From NCBI GenBank assembly GCA_910587635.1, contig CAJUNB010000040.1, forward strand, positions 62,001 to 126,000: a DNA stretch of 64,000 nucleotides, given 5' to 3'. Position 1 is the stretch's first letter. Each line of letters begins with the position of its first letter. The notes beneath the pieces are model-generated. The model made no database searches. It saw only the letters and a list, made by a program, of their open reading frames with translations, and was not told where the DNA came from. This DNA is from an uncultured Lachnospiraceae bacterium. Its GTDB lineage: Bacteria; Bacillota; Clostridia; Lachnospirales; Lachnospiraceae. The position numbers were made by a program, and so were the translations under genes. Positions 8,695 through 18,602 of the stretch are shown one piece after another.

Positions 8695-9582
8695 ATGGAA
8701 AGAATAATTTTTACAGGTGCAACAGGGCTCATTGGAAGTGGTTTGCTGGAATTATTGTCCAAAGATTATGAGTGTTATGTTGTCGGACGGTGTGGCATTG
8801 ATAAAGAGAATATCCTGTTTATACAACAGGATCTGGGGCAGGATTTTGATATAAAAAAATTTCCCGGAGAAGCTGATTATATTATCCATTTGGCGCAGGC
8901 TGACGGTCATAATAATTTTCCTCAAAACGCAAAAGTCATATTTGATGTTAATCTTCGCGGCATGGTTAATTTATTGGATTACGGAGTTTATGCCAAAATT
9001 AAAAAGTTTCTTTTCGCTTCGTCTGGAGGTATTTATGGCAGTGGAAATGAAATTTTTTCCGAAAATCAGGATATTTCATTTTCTACAGATTTGAATTTTT
9101 ATCAAAAAACAAAGTTATGTATGGAAATTCTTTCTCAAAGTTATCAGCAGTTTTATGATATTGTGACATTCCGTATATTTTTTGGTTATGGCGAGCATCA
9201 AAAGCAGACGATGCTTTTGCCCAGGTTGATAGATAATATTTCCAGTGGAAAAACGATCAAGATAGCTTCTGTAAATGACATAAAAATGAATCCAATCTAT
9301 AAGTCAGATATTGCGCGTTGTATTTATGAAGCTATTAAAAAGACAGACGGTAGTCATGTATTTAATATTGCCGGTAATGAAATCATTTCATTGGGTGAGA
9401 TCGTCAGGAAAATATCCTGTAAATTAGGAATGGAACCGAAGATCGTATATGAACCAAAAATGCAAGGAAATACGATTGCTGACAATAAGAAAATGCTTGA
9501 AGATTTGTGGATACCTCAGATTTCTTTTGACGAGGGACTTAGCAGAATACTAGCAGAAAGGGCAGGTGATAAGGATGAATAA
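8695..9582 (+). CDS. NAD-dependent sugar epimerase/dehydratase (extended SDR)
   Basis: 295 residues. The N-terminus has the nucleotide-binding glycine motif GATGLIGSG. The catalytic region has FASSGGIYG followed by YQKTK (Tyr-x-x-x-Lys), the extended short-chain dehydrogenase pattern. The family interconverts or dehydrates nucleotide sugars with bound NAD(P). It is a little shorter than UDP-galactose 4-epimerases. Its stop overlaps the start of the glycosyltransferase gene at 9575. The specific sugar cannot be read from sequence. Confidence 0.8.
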   Translation: MERIIFTGATGLIGSGLLELLSKDYECYVVGRCGIDKENILFIQQDLGQDFDIKKFPGEADYIIHLAQADGHNNFPQNAKVIFDVNLRGMVNLLDYGVYAKIKKFLFASSGGIYGSGNEIFSENQDISFSTDLNFYQKTKLCMEILSQSYQQFYDIVTFRIFFGYGEHQKQTMLLPRLIDNISSGKTIKIASVNDIKMNPIYKSDIARCIYEAIKKTDGSHVFNIAGNEIISLGEIVRKISCKLGMEPKIVYEPKMQGNTIADNKKMLEDLWIPQISFDEGLSRILAERAGDKDE

Positions 9583-11077
9583 ATTTGAAGATAAACTTTA
9601 TACGGAAGAGGCCGGTTTTCTTAATGAGCAATATGTATTTGAGAAAATATTCCCGGAAAATAAAGATATCGGATTGGTAATTCCAAAAAAAGATTATCGT
9701 TTAAGATATGATGTTACCAGTAAGAATAGAATTACCGATACAATTGTAATTGATTGGGAAAATAGTAAGGAAAGGTATATCGTAATTCCTTCTATAAAGG
9801 ACGATCCTGTTTTAATAAAATATGGATTGGATGCAGGACTGGCATATTTTATTCTTCATTTTGACGATGACGAACTGATAGATTTAGGTGGAATTTTCAG
9901 AGATACATACGAAACCTATTATTTCCAAAAAGAGGATTTTCAGAATAAAGATAAAAATACCAAGCCAAGAATCCTTCAGGCGCCTATTGCAGCGCTTTAT
10001 ACGCCGGGCCTGTTTGTGAAAGGATTAAGAGAGCTGGGCTATAAGGCAGACCAGATGATATATTCTGTTGGATCAGATATAAGATTTTTAGAAAGAGAGC
10101 CGGAGTTTGATCTGGATGCCCACGGCAATCCAACAGAAGTATGCAGAGCCCGTACAATAGAGTTTATGATTTATGCCTTGAAAAACTATGATATTATGCA
10201 TTTTCATTCTAACTGTTCCCTGCTTTTTGGAGGAGAGAGGCTCTGGAATATTAACAGCGATATGGCTTATGTATCCAAAATGGGTAAAAAAATTTTGTGT
10301 TCCTCATGGGGGATGTGCGATGTCAGCCTTAGAGGGGAAATGGATAAATTTAATTGGCATTCTGAATGCCTGATCTGTAAACGAGTCAGGCCTCTTCGCT
10401 GCGAAAATGAAAAATATAATAATGCAATTAAAACTACAAGAAAGTATGCGGATGTATTACTGACAAATGGCAGAGGAGTTATTGCGGACAAGAGGCAGAT
10501 CTGGCTGGAAAATGCGATTGATTTTGAGAATTTTCAAAATGCAATAGACCGTAATATACCGGAAAAGTTCATGCTTCCCAAAACTGATAAACTGAGAATT
10601 TACCATGCATTTGCCAATGCGGATAAGAGAGACGATGAAAAAGGTTCTCAATTTGTAAAGGAGGCTGTTGAACGTCTCCAGAAAGAAGGTTATTCTGTAG
10701 AGCTGATATATTTTCAAAATGTTGATCACAATGATTTGAAGTATTATCAGGTTCAGGCGGATATTATTGTGGATCAGTTATATAGCGGATGGTATGGAAG
10801 CAATGGTGCAGAGTGTCTGGCGCTGGGGCTCCCCGTGATTACCTATGTAAATCCAGATGTGGAAAAGTTTTTGCGGGAAGAACTTGGGAGGGACATTCCA
10901 GTGGTCAGCGCGGATCCACAAACCATATATGATGTTTTAAAAGACTTGGTTTTACATCCCCAAAAACGTGATATTCTCGCTAAAAAGGCGATGGATTTTG
11001 CGACAAAATATCATGATTATCGGGAAATCGTTAAGAAGCTGAGCGCTATCTATGATGCGCTATGGAACGGAAAGTGA
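9575..11077 (+). CDS. GT-B fold glycosyltransferase
   Basis: The ATG at 9575 (500 residues) is chosen over an upstream GTG because GGCAGG lies at the right distance and the ATGAATAA overlap couples it to the epimerase gene. The C-terminal half shows family-4-like features: IYHAFANADKRDDEKGS at the domain junction, VELIYFQNVDH, and a donor-site stretch IVDQLYSGWYGSNGAECLALGLPVI with the Glu of the E-x7-E type motif. The first 130 residues look like an extra beta domain. No signal peptide or membrane segment is seen, so it likely acts at the inner membrane face. Donor and acceptor are unknown. Confidence 0.72.
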   Translation: MNKFEDKLYTEEAGFLNEQYVFEKIFPENKDIGLVIPKKDYRLRYDVTSKNRITDTIVIDWENSKERYIVIPSIKDDPVLIKYGLDAGLAYFILHFDDDELIDLGGIFRDTYETYYFQKEDFQNKDKNTKPRILQAPIAALYTPGLFVKGLRELGYKADQMIYSVGSDIRFLEREPEFDLDAHGNPTEVCRARTIEFMIYALKNYDIMHFHSNCSLLFGGERLWNINSDMAYVSKMGKKILCSSWGMCDVSLRGEMDKFNWHSECLICKRVRPLRCENEKYNNAIKTTRKYADVLLTNGRGVIADKRQIWLENAIDFENFQNAIDRNIPEKFMLPKTDKLRIYHAFANADKRDDEKGSQFVKEAVERLQKEGYSVELIYFQNVDHNDLKYYQVQADIIVDQLYSGWYGSNGAECLALGLPVITYVNPDVEKFLREELGRDIPVVSADPQTIYDVLKDLVLHPQKRDILAKKAMDFATKYHDYREIVKKLSAIYDALWNGK

Positions 11078-11099
11078 AGGAGAAACAGGAGGTTGTGAA

Positions 11100-11777
11100 A
11101 TGATTATTGCGGCAAATCAGCCTAATTTTTTGCCTTGGCTTGGCTTGTTTTACAAGATATATAAGTGTGATAAGTTTATATTTGTTGATGATGTTCAGCT
11201 GTCCACTTGTAATGGAATTTCAGGACATAGAAATTATATAAAGACATCCCAGGGGAAACAGTTAATCAGAGTTCCAATTAAAAGAGAATCCAAAACCTTA
11301 TATAATGAGGTAATTATTGATTATCAGCTTGATTGGATAAAAAAGCTGGAGAAGACATTATACTTAAATTATCATAAGGCAGCGTATTACCCGGAAGTGA
11401 TTGATTGGTTTATGCCTATACTAAAAGCAAGGTATGAATTATTGTCGGATTTGAATTGTAAGATTATTTTGGATATCTGCGAGAGAATGGGGATAGAAGC
11501 TGAGTTTGATTATACATCGAAGTATGTCATTGAGGGAAAAAAGGAAGAATTAGTTGTCAATCTGGTAGAATTTTTTAAAGGTGATGTTTATTATTCAGGG
11601 ACAGGTGCAGCAAATTACCTGAATGAAGAGACGTTTGAAGCCAGAGGAATGAAATTGATTTTTTCTGATTACGAGAGCATCCAATATAAACAGGTAGGCC
11701 CGAATTTTATCAAAGATTTGTGCGTCCTGGATTATTTATTCAATTGTGGATTTAAGAATCCTTTTGTCAGCTTGTGA
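11100..11777 (+). CDS. WbqC-family protein
   Basis: The ATG at 11100 has AGGAGG at 11087-11092; 225 residues. The opening IIAANQPNFLPWLG and the stretch FVDDVQLSTCNGISGHRNYI are characteristic of the WbqC family, found in O-antigen and other polysaccharide loci. Its biochemical role is not established; links to amino-sugar acylation or aminotransfer have been suggested. The gene ends 66 bp before the next, with an AT-rich gap holding a possible promoter. The family call is firm, the role open. Confidence 0.85.
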   Translation: MIIAANQPNFLPWLGLFYKIYKCDKFIFVDDVQLSTCNGISGHRNYIKTSQGKQLIRVPIKRESKTLYNEVIIDYQLDWIKKLEKTLYLNYHKAAYYPEVIDWFMPILKARYELLSDLNCKIILDICERMGIEAEFDYTSKYVIEGKKEELVVNLVEFFKGDVYYSGTGAANYLNEETFEARGMKLIFSDYESIQYKQVGPNFIKDLCVLDYLFNCGFKNPFVSL

Positions 11778-11802
11778 ATATTTTTTTCAAAATATATATA
11801 AT
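11772..11802 (+). promoter_or_regulatory. Possible internal promoter
   Basis: TTGTGA at 11772-11777 is followed after 17 or 19 bases by TATATA/TATAAT (11795-11802) in a very AT-rich gap. It could restart transcription of the second half of the glycan operon. High AT content makes chance matches likely. Confidence 0.4.
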
Positions 11803-11843
11803 TTATCTGTAAATAAAAAATTTAATTTAATGGAGGATAAAAC

Positions 11844-12797
11844 ATGAGAGTATTAGTAACAGGCGGTGCAGGGCATATAGGTTCGCATATTGTCGAAAGA
11901 CTTCTTGCAAGAAATGATGAGGTAGTGGTAATAGATAATTACCAGACTGGCAGAAGGGATAATCTCAAAGAGCATGAGAATCTGAAAATTGTGGAAGATA
12001 CGATTGCGAATACACAGAAGGTTTTTGAAATTTTTGAAGATTTTCAGCCTGAAATCCTTGTACATGCGGCGGCATCTTATAAGGATCCCGAAAATTGGAT
12101 AGAGGATGCCACAACGAATGTAGTAGGCGCGGCAAATCTTGTGAAAGCAGCAAAAAAAGTTGGCGTAAAAAGAATTATTTATTTTCAGACAGCGCTTTGT
12201 TATGGGCTCAAACCAAATGAACAGCCTATTACTTTAAAACATCCTTATTTTTCAGGCGGATATTCAGGCGGAAGCAGTTATGCCATCAGCAAGACGGGGG
12301 GAGAACTTTATATTGAGTTATCGGGAATTGAATTTTTGTCTTTCCGGCTTGCAAATTCATATGGCCCGAGGAATTTGAGCGGTCCGCTTCCGACATTTTA
12401 CAGCAGGCTTACCAGTGGGAAAGAATGTTTTGTAATGGATACACGAAGAGATTTTGTTTTTGTTGACGATATCGTGAATGTTGTAATGAAGGCAATTGAT
12501 GGCATGGGAAGCTGTGGTTATTATCATATTTCCAGCGGCAAAGATTATGCAATTAAGGAGCTCTTTGACGCAACGCTGAAAGCATTGGATATTACTCTTG
12601 AAAAGCCTGTAGCGGTTCGTGAAAGAGGTGCAGATGACGCGTACACCATTTTGCTTGATCCGACAAAGGTGAGAAAGGATTTTGAGTGGGATGTTGAGAC
12701 GACACTGGAAGAAGGTATCCGAAAAACAATTGAATGGTATCAGATACATGGTATATCGCAGACATACACCCATTTGAAGGGGGAGTCAAAAGAATGA
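11844..12797 (+). CDS. NAD-dependent epimerase/dehydratase (GalE-like)
   Basis: 317 residues starting behind GGAGG at 11832-11836. VTGGAGHIGSH is the Rossmann dinucleotide loop and VIDNYQTGRRDN the acidic loop typical of NAD-binding sugar epimerases. FQTALCYG and YAISKT supply the Tyr-x-x-x-Lys pair. FVDDIVN and YHISSG match GalE-type C-terminal sugar-binding elements. It overlaps the next epimerase gene by ATGA, so the two are probably made together. It may produce a 4-epimer or another modified UDP-sugar for this glycan. Confidence 0.82.
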   Translation: MRVLVTGGAGHIGSHIVERLLARNDEVVVIDNYQTGRRDNLKEHENLKIVEDTIANTQKVFEIFEDFQPEILVHAAASYKDPENWIEDATTNVVGAANLVKAAKKVGVKRIIYFQTALCYGLKPNEQPITLKHPYFSGGYSGGSSYAISKTGGELYIELSGIEFLSFRLANSYGPRNLSGPLPTFYSRLTSGKECFVMDTRRDFVFVDDIVNVVMKAIDGMGSCGYYHISSGKDYAIKELFDATLKALDITLEKPVAVRERGADDAYTILLDPTKVRKDFEWDVETTLEEGIRKTIEWYQIHGISQTYTHLKGESKE

Positions 12798-13864
12798 TTT
12801 CATCAGAGTATAGCAAATTTGAAAACAAAAAAGTCCTTGTTGTGGGCGGCGCCGGCTTTGTGGGAAGCAATCTTGTAAGATTGCTTCTTCAAAATGTAAA
12901 GGATATTCGTATTGTCATTGTGGACAATCTGCTATCGGCGGAGATTATAAATGTTCCAAAGAGTTCAAGGGTTGTATTTATAGAAAAGTCCATCACAGAC
13001 TTCAGGGTACTTGCAGAGTTAAAAGATGATATTGATTATGTTTTTCATTTGGCAACCTATCATGGAAATCAAAGTTCGATTTTTGATCCGATTGCTGATA
13101 ATGAAAACAACACTCTTACGACTTTGAAATTGTTTGAGAGATTAAAGGATTTTAAAAATCTGAAAAAAATTGTGTACTCATCGGCAGGATGCTCTGTTGC
13201 AAAAAAGACTTATGATGAGGCAGTAGCAACGACAGAAGAAAGCCCAATCGAATTGCATCAGGACAGTCCGTATTCGATTTCAAAAATCATAGGTGAATTT
13301 TATTCTGCATACTATCATAAACAGCATGGATTACCTGTGGTAAGAGCAAGATTCCAGAATGTATATGGCCCGGGTGAAATTCTCGGGGCAGGTAATTGGC
13401 GCGGAACATATGCAACAATCTGGCGGAATGTTACTCCAACGTTTATTTACAGAGCATTGACCAATCAGGAAATTATGCTTGACAATGGCGGTTGTGCAAC
13501 AAGGGATTTCATATTTGTAGAGGATATATGCAGAGGATTGCTGCTGTGCGCGCTGAAAGGGGATGCAGGGGACGTGTACAATATTGGCTCGGGTGTGGAA
13601 ACGACAATCTCCGATCTTGTACAGTATATTCTGGAAATGACGGAAAGCAAGTCTTCTTTGAAAACTATGCCCCGAAGAGCGTGGGATACATCTGGAAAGA
13701 GATTTGCATCAACAGTCAAGTCAAAGGAAAAACTGGGATTTGAGGCTCAGATTTCTTTAAAAGACGGGTTGATAAAAACGATAAACTGGACAAAAGAAAA
13801 TTTTGAATTAATCAATCAATGCATTAATAAGCATGAAAAGCATTTGGATTATTATTTAGATTAA
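12794..13864 (+). CDS. NAD-dependent epimerase/dehydratase (GalE-like, second of a pair)
   Basis: Translation from ATG 12794 overlaps the previous stop by four bases; AAGGGGG provides a ribosome site. 356 residues. Motifs are VVGGAGFVGSN near residue 15, YSSAGCSV and YSISKI (catalytic Tyr-Lys), then NVYGPGE and FVEDICR. It differs enough from its upstream neighbour to be a separate enzyme and not a recent duplicate. A 3,5- or 4-epimerase or a dehydratase role for a nucleotide-linked sugar is likely. Confidence 0.82.
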   Translation: MISSEYSKFENKKVLVVGGAGFVGSNLVRLLLQNVKDIRIVIVDNLLSAEIINVPKSSRVVFIEKSITDFRVLAELKDDIDYVFHLATYHGNQSSIFDPIADNENNTLTTLKLFERLKDFKNLKKIVYSSAGCSVAKKTYDEAVATTEESPIELHQDSPYSISKIIGEFYSAYYHKQHGLPVVRARFQNVYGPGEILGAGNWRGTYATIWRNVTPTFIYRALTNQEIMLDNGGCATRDFIFVEDICRGLLLCALKGDAGDVYNIGSGVETTISDLVQYILEMTESKSSLKTMPRRAWDTSGKRFASTVKSKEKLGFEAQISLKDGLIKTINWTKENFELINQCINKHEKHLDYYLD

Positions 13865-13878
13865 AAATAGGTGGAAAA

Positions 13879-15795
13879 ATGTGTTCAATAGCCGGGATAA
13901 TGAGTTTAAGCAGAAATAAAATCGAAGGGATATCTCATCAGCTTGATGTTATGAATAGGTTGCAGAAGCATCGCGGCCCTGATGATAGCGGTATATGGGT
14001 AAATAGCTGTCAAAGCGCGGGAGTCGCGCATAATCGCTTGAGTATTATTGATTTGAGCGATTCAGGGCATCAGCCTATGGAGGATCTCCGGTCGGGTAAT
14101 GTGGTCTGCTTTAATGGTGAAATCTATAATTATCTCGAGTTAAGAAAAGAACTGGAATTTGATTTTATAACCAATACGGACACGGAAGTCATTCTGAAAG
14201 CATATGAGAAATGGGGAACAGATTGTGTAAAACGATTTAAAGGCATGTTTTCTTTTGCTTTATGGGATGAAAGCAGGCAGCTTTTGTTTTGCGCACGTGA
14301 CCGTTTTGGTATAAAACCTTTCTACTATGCAATTGTTGATGGAATATTTTATTTTTCTTCAGAAATGAAAGCTCTTCTGCCGTTTCTTCCAGATATTGAA
14401 ACGGATCTGGATGGATTTAAGGATTATTTGACATTTCAGTTTTGCCTGAAAGACCATACTATGTTTAGCGGTGTAAAAGCGCTGGAACCGGCACATTTTC
14501 TGTGTGTTAAGGATGGAAATGTGCAAATCAAAAGATATTGGCAGATATATTATGAGCTGGATTTTGATCACACAGAAAAATATTTTGCAGAGAAGCTGGA
14601 CGAGCTGCTGCACAAATCTATCTGTTATCATATCAGAAGCGATGTGCCGGTGGGAGGGTATGTAAGCGGCGGCGTTGATTCTTCTATTATATCTGCTGTG
14701 ACGTCCGATATGGTGGGAAGTCAAAACTATGCCGGATTTACGGGGAAATTCGGCATAGGAAGACTATACGATGAAAGTATGTATGCGGAAGACGTGGCAA
14801 AAGAACATGGTTTCCCGTTATACCAGATTGATATGAACTGCAATGATTTTCTTGAGAATATCGAGAAAGTAATATATTATCTGGATGCTCCTGTGGCAGG
14901 CCCTGGTTCTTTCTGTCAATATATGGTGTCAAAGCTGGCAGGTAAGCACAGAAAGGTGGTGCTTGGTGGACAGGGAGGCGATGAGATATTCGGCGGATAT
15001 ACAAGGTATCTTGTTGCTTATTTTGAACAGTGTATTAAGGGCGCCATAGATGGTACAATGGATAGCAAAAAATTTATTGTGACATACGAGTCAATCATCC
15101 CTAACCTTTCCGCATTAAGAAATTACAAACCTATGCTGAAAGCTTTTTGGAGTTCGGGATTATTTGAGGAAAGCGATAAAAGGTATTTTAAACTGATAAA
15201 CAGGGCTCCGGCCATAGAGGATTGTATTCATGAAGAATTGTTAAGCGATTATGTTCCGTATGACATATACAGAAAAATTTTTTATGGGGACAATCTTAAA
15301 AATACTTGCTATTTCGATAATATGACACATTTTGATTTTAAAACCTTGTTACCGGCATTGCTTCATGTTGAGGACAGGATGAGTATGGCACACGGAGTGG
15401 AATCGAGAGTTCCTCTGCTGGACGATGAATTGGTTGAGTTTGTGGCAACGATTCCTGCAAACTATAAATTGAAGAATGGCGATATGAAACATATCTTTAA
15501 AACAACAATGTCAAAATATCTGCCTGAAAGTATAAAAAGGCGTACTGATAAAATGGGATTTCCCATACCGTTTAATAAATGGGTAAAGGATGAGGCAAAA
15601 GATTTTATTTATGATATTTTCAATTCAGAGAAAGCGCTGAACCGTGATCTTGTGGATAATAAGAAGGTTATTGAGAAAATCTCCAAAGAAAGCGATTTTG
15701 GCCGTAATATTTGGGGAATGCTCTGCCTTGAATTGTGGCAGAGAGAGTTTCATGACAGGAAAACGGAATACAGAAAGATGTTGTATTTACAGTAA
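13879..15795 (+). CDS. Asparagine-synthase-like glutamine amidotransferase (second copy)
   Basis: 638 residues starting MCSIAG with nucleophile Cys2, behind AGGTGG. The glutaminase domain shows KHRGPDDSG and CFNGEIYNYLE. The synthase domain has the classic P-loop SGGVDSS near residue 260 and GGQGGDEIFGGY. Sequence identity with the first copy looks only moderate, so the two have probably specialised. In this locus it likely amidates a carboxyl group of a sugar acid with glutamine and ATP. A pure asparagine biosynthesis role cannot be excluded. Confidence 0.85.
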   Translation: MCSIAGIMSLSRNKIEGISHQLDVMNRLQKHRGPDDSGIWVNSCQSAGVAHNRLSIIDLSDSGHQPMEDLRSGNVVCFNGEIYNYLELRKELEFDFITNTDTEVILKAYEKWGTDCVKRFKGMFSFALWDESRQLLFCARDRFGIKPFYYAIVDGIFYFSSEMKALLPFLPDIETDLDGFKDYLTFQFCLKDHTMFSGVKALEPAHFLCVKDGNVQIKRYWQIYYELDFDHTEKYFAEKLDELLHKSICYHIRSDVPVGGYVSGGVDSSIISAVTSDMVGSQNYAGFTGKFGIGRLYDESMYAEDVAKEHGFPLYQIDMNCNDFLENIEKVIYYLDAPVAGPGSFCQYMVSKLAGKHRKVVLGGQGGDEIFGGYTRYLVAYFEQCIKGAIDGTMDSKKFIVTYESIIPNLSALRNYKPMLKAFWSSGLFEESDKRYFKLINRAPAIEDCIHEELLSDYVPYDIYRKIFYGDNLKNTCYFDNMTHFDFKTLLPALLHVEDRMSMAHGVESRVPLLDDELVEFVATIPANYKLKNGDMKHIFKTTMSKYLPESIKRRTDKMGFPIPFNKWVKDEAKDFIYDIFNSEKALNRDLVDNKKVIEKISKESDFGRNIWGMLCLELWQREFHDRKTEYRKMLYLQ

Positions 15796-15825
15796 TCAAA
15801 ATTTAATTATAAAAGAGACATAACT

Positions 15826-17121
15826 ATGGAAAAGGTAATAATATATGGATGCGGAGGAAATTACAGATATGCTTTGCTGAGCGGAATGATAGATTCTTAT
15901 GATGTTGTCGCATATTCGGACAGTAATCCTAAACTATGGGGACTGACGGCGAATGATTCTGAAGTGATACCGCCTGAGAAGATTAACGATTATTTTTATG
16001 ATGCTGTTTACGTAACATCTGAAATTCATTTTGAAGATATAGCAGATACATTGAAAAACAGGTATGGCGTTCCTGCGCGGAAAATAAAATTATTAAAAAT
16101 CAGTCCTTTAGAGGATATAAAATATAAGAAAGCGGTTAATAAAAACAGTCCTTTCAATCATGCAGGCGCAGAATTGTCAATTGGCACCAATGAATTGACA
16201 AAGATAGAAGAAAGAGGAAGTGCGGGTATAAACGAAATTGAGAGTTTTTGGACAGATCATACTGTACATGATGATTATTTTGAGTCAGCAAATGAAAGTC
16301 GGGAGTATTGTTATACACGTTTCGCTATGTATCCGATGCTCAGGGAATTTGCGGGAATGGATTTATCCCATGATGGAGAAATATTATTAGATTATGGCTG
16401 TGGCCCTGGAAATGATTTGACATGGTATTCGCTTCAGAATCATCTTAAGTCCATAATAGGAATGGACGTTTCCCGGACGGCGTTAAAAATATCTCAGCAC
16501 AGGATGGCGCTGCATAATATCAATAATGTCAGACTTATACATAAAAGTGAAGCAGATGTGCATATACCTCTTGACGATGAGAGCGTTGATTTTGTAAATT
16601 GTCAAGGCGTATTAATGCATACGTCTTCACCAGGTGAAATATTAAAAGAATTTTATAGAGTATTGAATAAAAAGCGAAAAGATTCTCCGAACGCAAGCAT
16701 AATGGTACATAACAAAGATTCCATATGGTACCACTTATATGCAGCGTATTTTTTAAGATTTATCAATAATACTTATTTAGCGGATTTTGAGTTCCAGGAA
16801 ACGCAAACATTGGATGTTGACGAAGTATTTAAAAGATCAACGGATACGGTTCATTGTCCAAAAGCCGCATGTTTTAGTATAGATGAATTTAGCAAAATGT
16901 GTAGCAGGGCCGGGTTCAGTAAGGTGGACTATCGGGGTGGATATCCGAATAGCTTAGAACCGGGTATTGCAAGAAGGTATTTAAAAATAGCTCTTAATGA
17001 TGAAAGATTGGAAGACGAGCACAAGGAGTTTTTGAAAGAGGTGACATATGATGAAAAGGGTTATCCAATGTGGGGGAAAAAATATTGCTGTATTGGAGGA
17101 ACATATCAATTATGGGTCTGA
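15826..17121 (+). CDS. SAM-dependent methyltransferase with N-terminal Rossmann-like module
   Basis: 431 residues. Residues 1-100 carry a nucleotide-binding-like domain (KVIIYGCGGNY, AYSDSNPKLWG) of the kind also found in the proteins at 1975 and 22204. The C-terminal two-thirds form a class I methyltransferase: LLDYGCGPGND is motif I and GMDVSRTA the acidic loop, followed by VNCQGVLMHTSSP. It probably methylates a sugar or carrier-linked intermediate; an N-, O- or C-target is not readable. The gene is separated by 30 bp from the amidotransferase and has only a weak ribosome site. Confidence 0.78.
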   Translation: MEKVIIYGCGGNYRYALLSGMIDSYDVVAYSDSNPKLWGLTANDSEVIPPEKINDYFYDAVYVTSEIHFEDIADTLKNRYGVPARKIKLLKISPLEDIKYKKAVNKNSPFNHAGAELSIGTNELTKIEERGSAGINEIESFWTDHTVHDDYFESANESREYCYTRFAMYPMLREFAGMDLSHDGEILLDYGCGPGNDLTWYSLQNHLKSIIGMDVSRTALKISQHRMALHNINNVRLIHKSEADVHIPLDDESVDFVNCQGVLMHTSSPGEILKEFYRVLNKKRKDSPNASIMVHNKDSIWYHLYAAYFLRFINNTYLADFEFQETQTLDVDEVFKRSTDTVHCPKAACFSIDEFSKMCSRAGFSKVDYRGGYPNSLEPGIARRYLKIALNDERLEDEHKEFLKEVTYDEKGYPMWGKKYCCIGGTYQLWV

Positions 17122-17173
17122 TTTTTGAAAAGAATATCATTACCTTAATCAATGGAAAATGGAGACATGCTAA

Positions 17174-17818
17174 ATGAACATTTATTTTTTTGGGGATTCA
17201 ATAAGCTTTGGGCAGTATATATCTGTGGATCATACATGGGTTACAAAGATTGCCATGTCCTTACATAAGGAGTTTGTCGGTGAAAATATTACGGCGATTA
17301 ATGCATCTGTAAATGGAAACACTACCCGGATGGCGTTGGAACGTATGCCGTATGATATTCAAAGTAATCAGGTGGACATTTTGGTTATAGGGTTTGGAAT
17401 GAATGACTGTAATTACTGGAAAACAGATAATGGCGTCCCGCGTGTTTCTCCTATGGCATTTGAAGCAAATATAAAAGAGATTATCTGCAGGGCATTTCAA
17501 TTTCATATTAAAAAAGTAATTTTAAGGACAAATCATCCAAGTCCGAGACAAGATATCATGACCAATACGAATATAACGTATTCACAAAGCAATGAGTATT
17601 ACAATTCTATCATACGTAAGATCGCTGAGGAAGATAACAGTATTGTTTTTGCGGATATGGAAAGGGTATGTATAGATTATTGTAAAAACCAGAATTGCAG
17701 TATCAATGAAATCGTTATGCCGGATAATATACATCTGTCATCAACCGGGCATGAGGTTTATTACAATACAATGTATCCTATTATAAAGAAGTGTGTGAAA
17801 GAAATCAGCAAGGAATGA
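17174..17818 (+). CDS. SGNH/GDSL-family hydrolase
   Basis: 214 residues with GGAG at 17160-17163. It has all SGNH blocks: FFGDSISFG (catalytic Ser near residue 9), an Asn in NASVNGNT, VIGFGMND with Asn, and DNIHLSSTGH with the catalytic Asp/His. There is no signal peptide. Such enzymes in glycan loci often remove or transfer O-acyl groups from sugars; this one would act in the cytoplasm. It lies between a methyltransferase and a formyltransferase gene. Confidence 0.8.
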   Translation: MNIYFFGDSISFGQYISVDHTWVTKIAMSLHKEFVGENITAINASVNGNTTRMALERMPYDIQSNQVDILVIGFGMNDCNYWKTDNGVPRVSPMAFEANIKEIICRAFQFHIKKVILRTNHPSPRQDIMTNTNITYSQSNEYYNSIIRKIAEEDNSIVFADMERVCIDYCKNQNCSINEIVMPDNIHLSSTGHEVYYNTMYPIIKKCVKEISKE

Positions 17819-17825
17819 AATTGAC

Positions 17826-18602
17826 ATGAAGATTTTGTTTTTAGGACAGAAACCGATAGGTGAGAAATGTTTTGAAATACTGATGGAGTATCAGGATGAA
17901 AATATGTCAGTTGCTGGAGCGGTTTCGAATCAAAGCTGTGAAAAAGTCTGGTGGAAGTCAAATACTGTTTACAATGTTTGCGTGGAGAATGACTTGCTCT
18001 TTATAGACAATTCAAAACCTAACGAAGAATTAATAATAGAAAATATCAAAAGTAACAATATAGATTTTCTTGTTTCGGTGGGGCATTCCTGGATATTGAG
18101 TGACTCTATCCTGAAGATGGTATCTTACCAGGCGGTCAATCTTCATCTGGCTAAACTGCCAGATTACAAAGGAAATTATACGTATAATCATGCGATATTA
18201 AACGGAGAAAAAGTTTATGGAGTAACATTGCATTGGATGACGGATAAAGTAGATCAGGGCGACTATTTTTTGACAGATGAATTTCCTGTTGCAATAGAAG
18301 ATACGGCATATTCACTCTATCAAAAATCATTGGAAGCAGGAGTAAAATTATTTCGTTCATTTGCGCAAAAAATTAAAGAGGGGGGGGAGATGCCCAGAAT
18401 ACCTATGACCGGCAGAGGAAAATTTTATAGCAGGAAATCTTTGGACGGCTTACGAAAAATTAATGATTTGAATAATACGGAAGAAGTTTTACGAAAAAGC
18501 AGGGCGTTTTATTTCCCTCCTTTTGAAAATGCTTATTTTTTAATAGATAATAGAAAATTTTATATCATACCATCATTTGATGAAAAGGAGAAGTCTGAAT
18601 GA
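17826..18602 (+). CDS. Formyltransferase-family protein, short (second copy)
   Basis: 258 residues. The start KILFLGQKPIGEK, the active-site strand NLHLAKLPDYKGNYTYN and the HWMTDKVDQGDYF segment match the folate-dependent formyltransferase fold. The usual NxHPSLLP element appears here as NLHLAKLPDYKG, retaining the His. It lacks the Fmt C-terminal domain seen in the copy at 6913, like stand-alone sugar N-formyltransferases. It overlaps the next gene by ATGA. An 8-G run sits inside the coding region near codon 185. Confidence 0.78.
   Translation: MKILFLGQKPIGEKCFEILMEYQDENMSVAGAVSNQSCEKVWWKSNTVYNVCVENDLLFIDNSKPNEELIIENIKSNNIDFLVSVGHSWILSDSILKMVSYQAVNLHLAKLPDYKGNYTYNHAILNGEKVYGVTLHWMTDKVDQGDYFLTDEFPVAIEDTAYSLYQKSLEAGVKLFRSFAQKIKEGGEMPRIPMTGRGKFYSRKSLDGLRKINDLNNTEEVLRKSRAFYFPPFENAYFLIDNRKFYIIPSFDEKEKSE
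18380..18387 (+). repeat. G8 homopolymer inside a formyltransferase gene
   Basis: Eight G residues read as KEGGEM in frame, close to two-thirds of the way through the gene. Slippage by one base would truncate the product and could uncouple the downstream pair of genes. No direct proof of length variation is available from one sequence. Confidence 0.9.

Noticed and set aside
1975..15795. Radical SAM plus asparagine-synthase-like genes as a RiPP (lasso or sactipeptide) cluster
   Set aside because: No precursor peptide, leader peptidase or recognition element is visible, and all neighbours are sugar enzymes.
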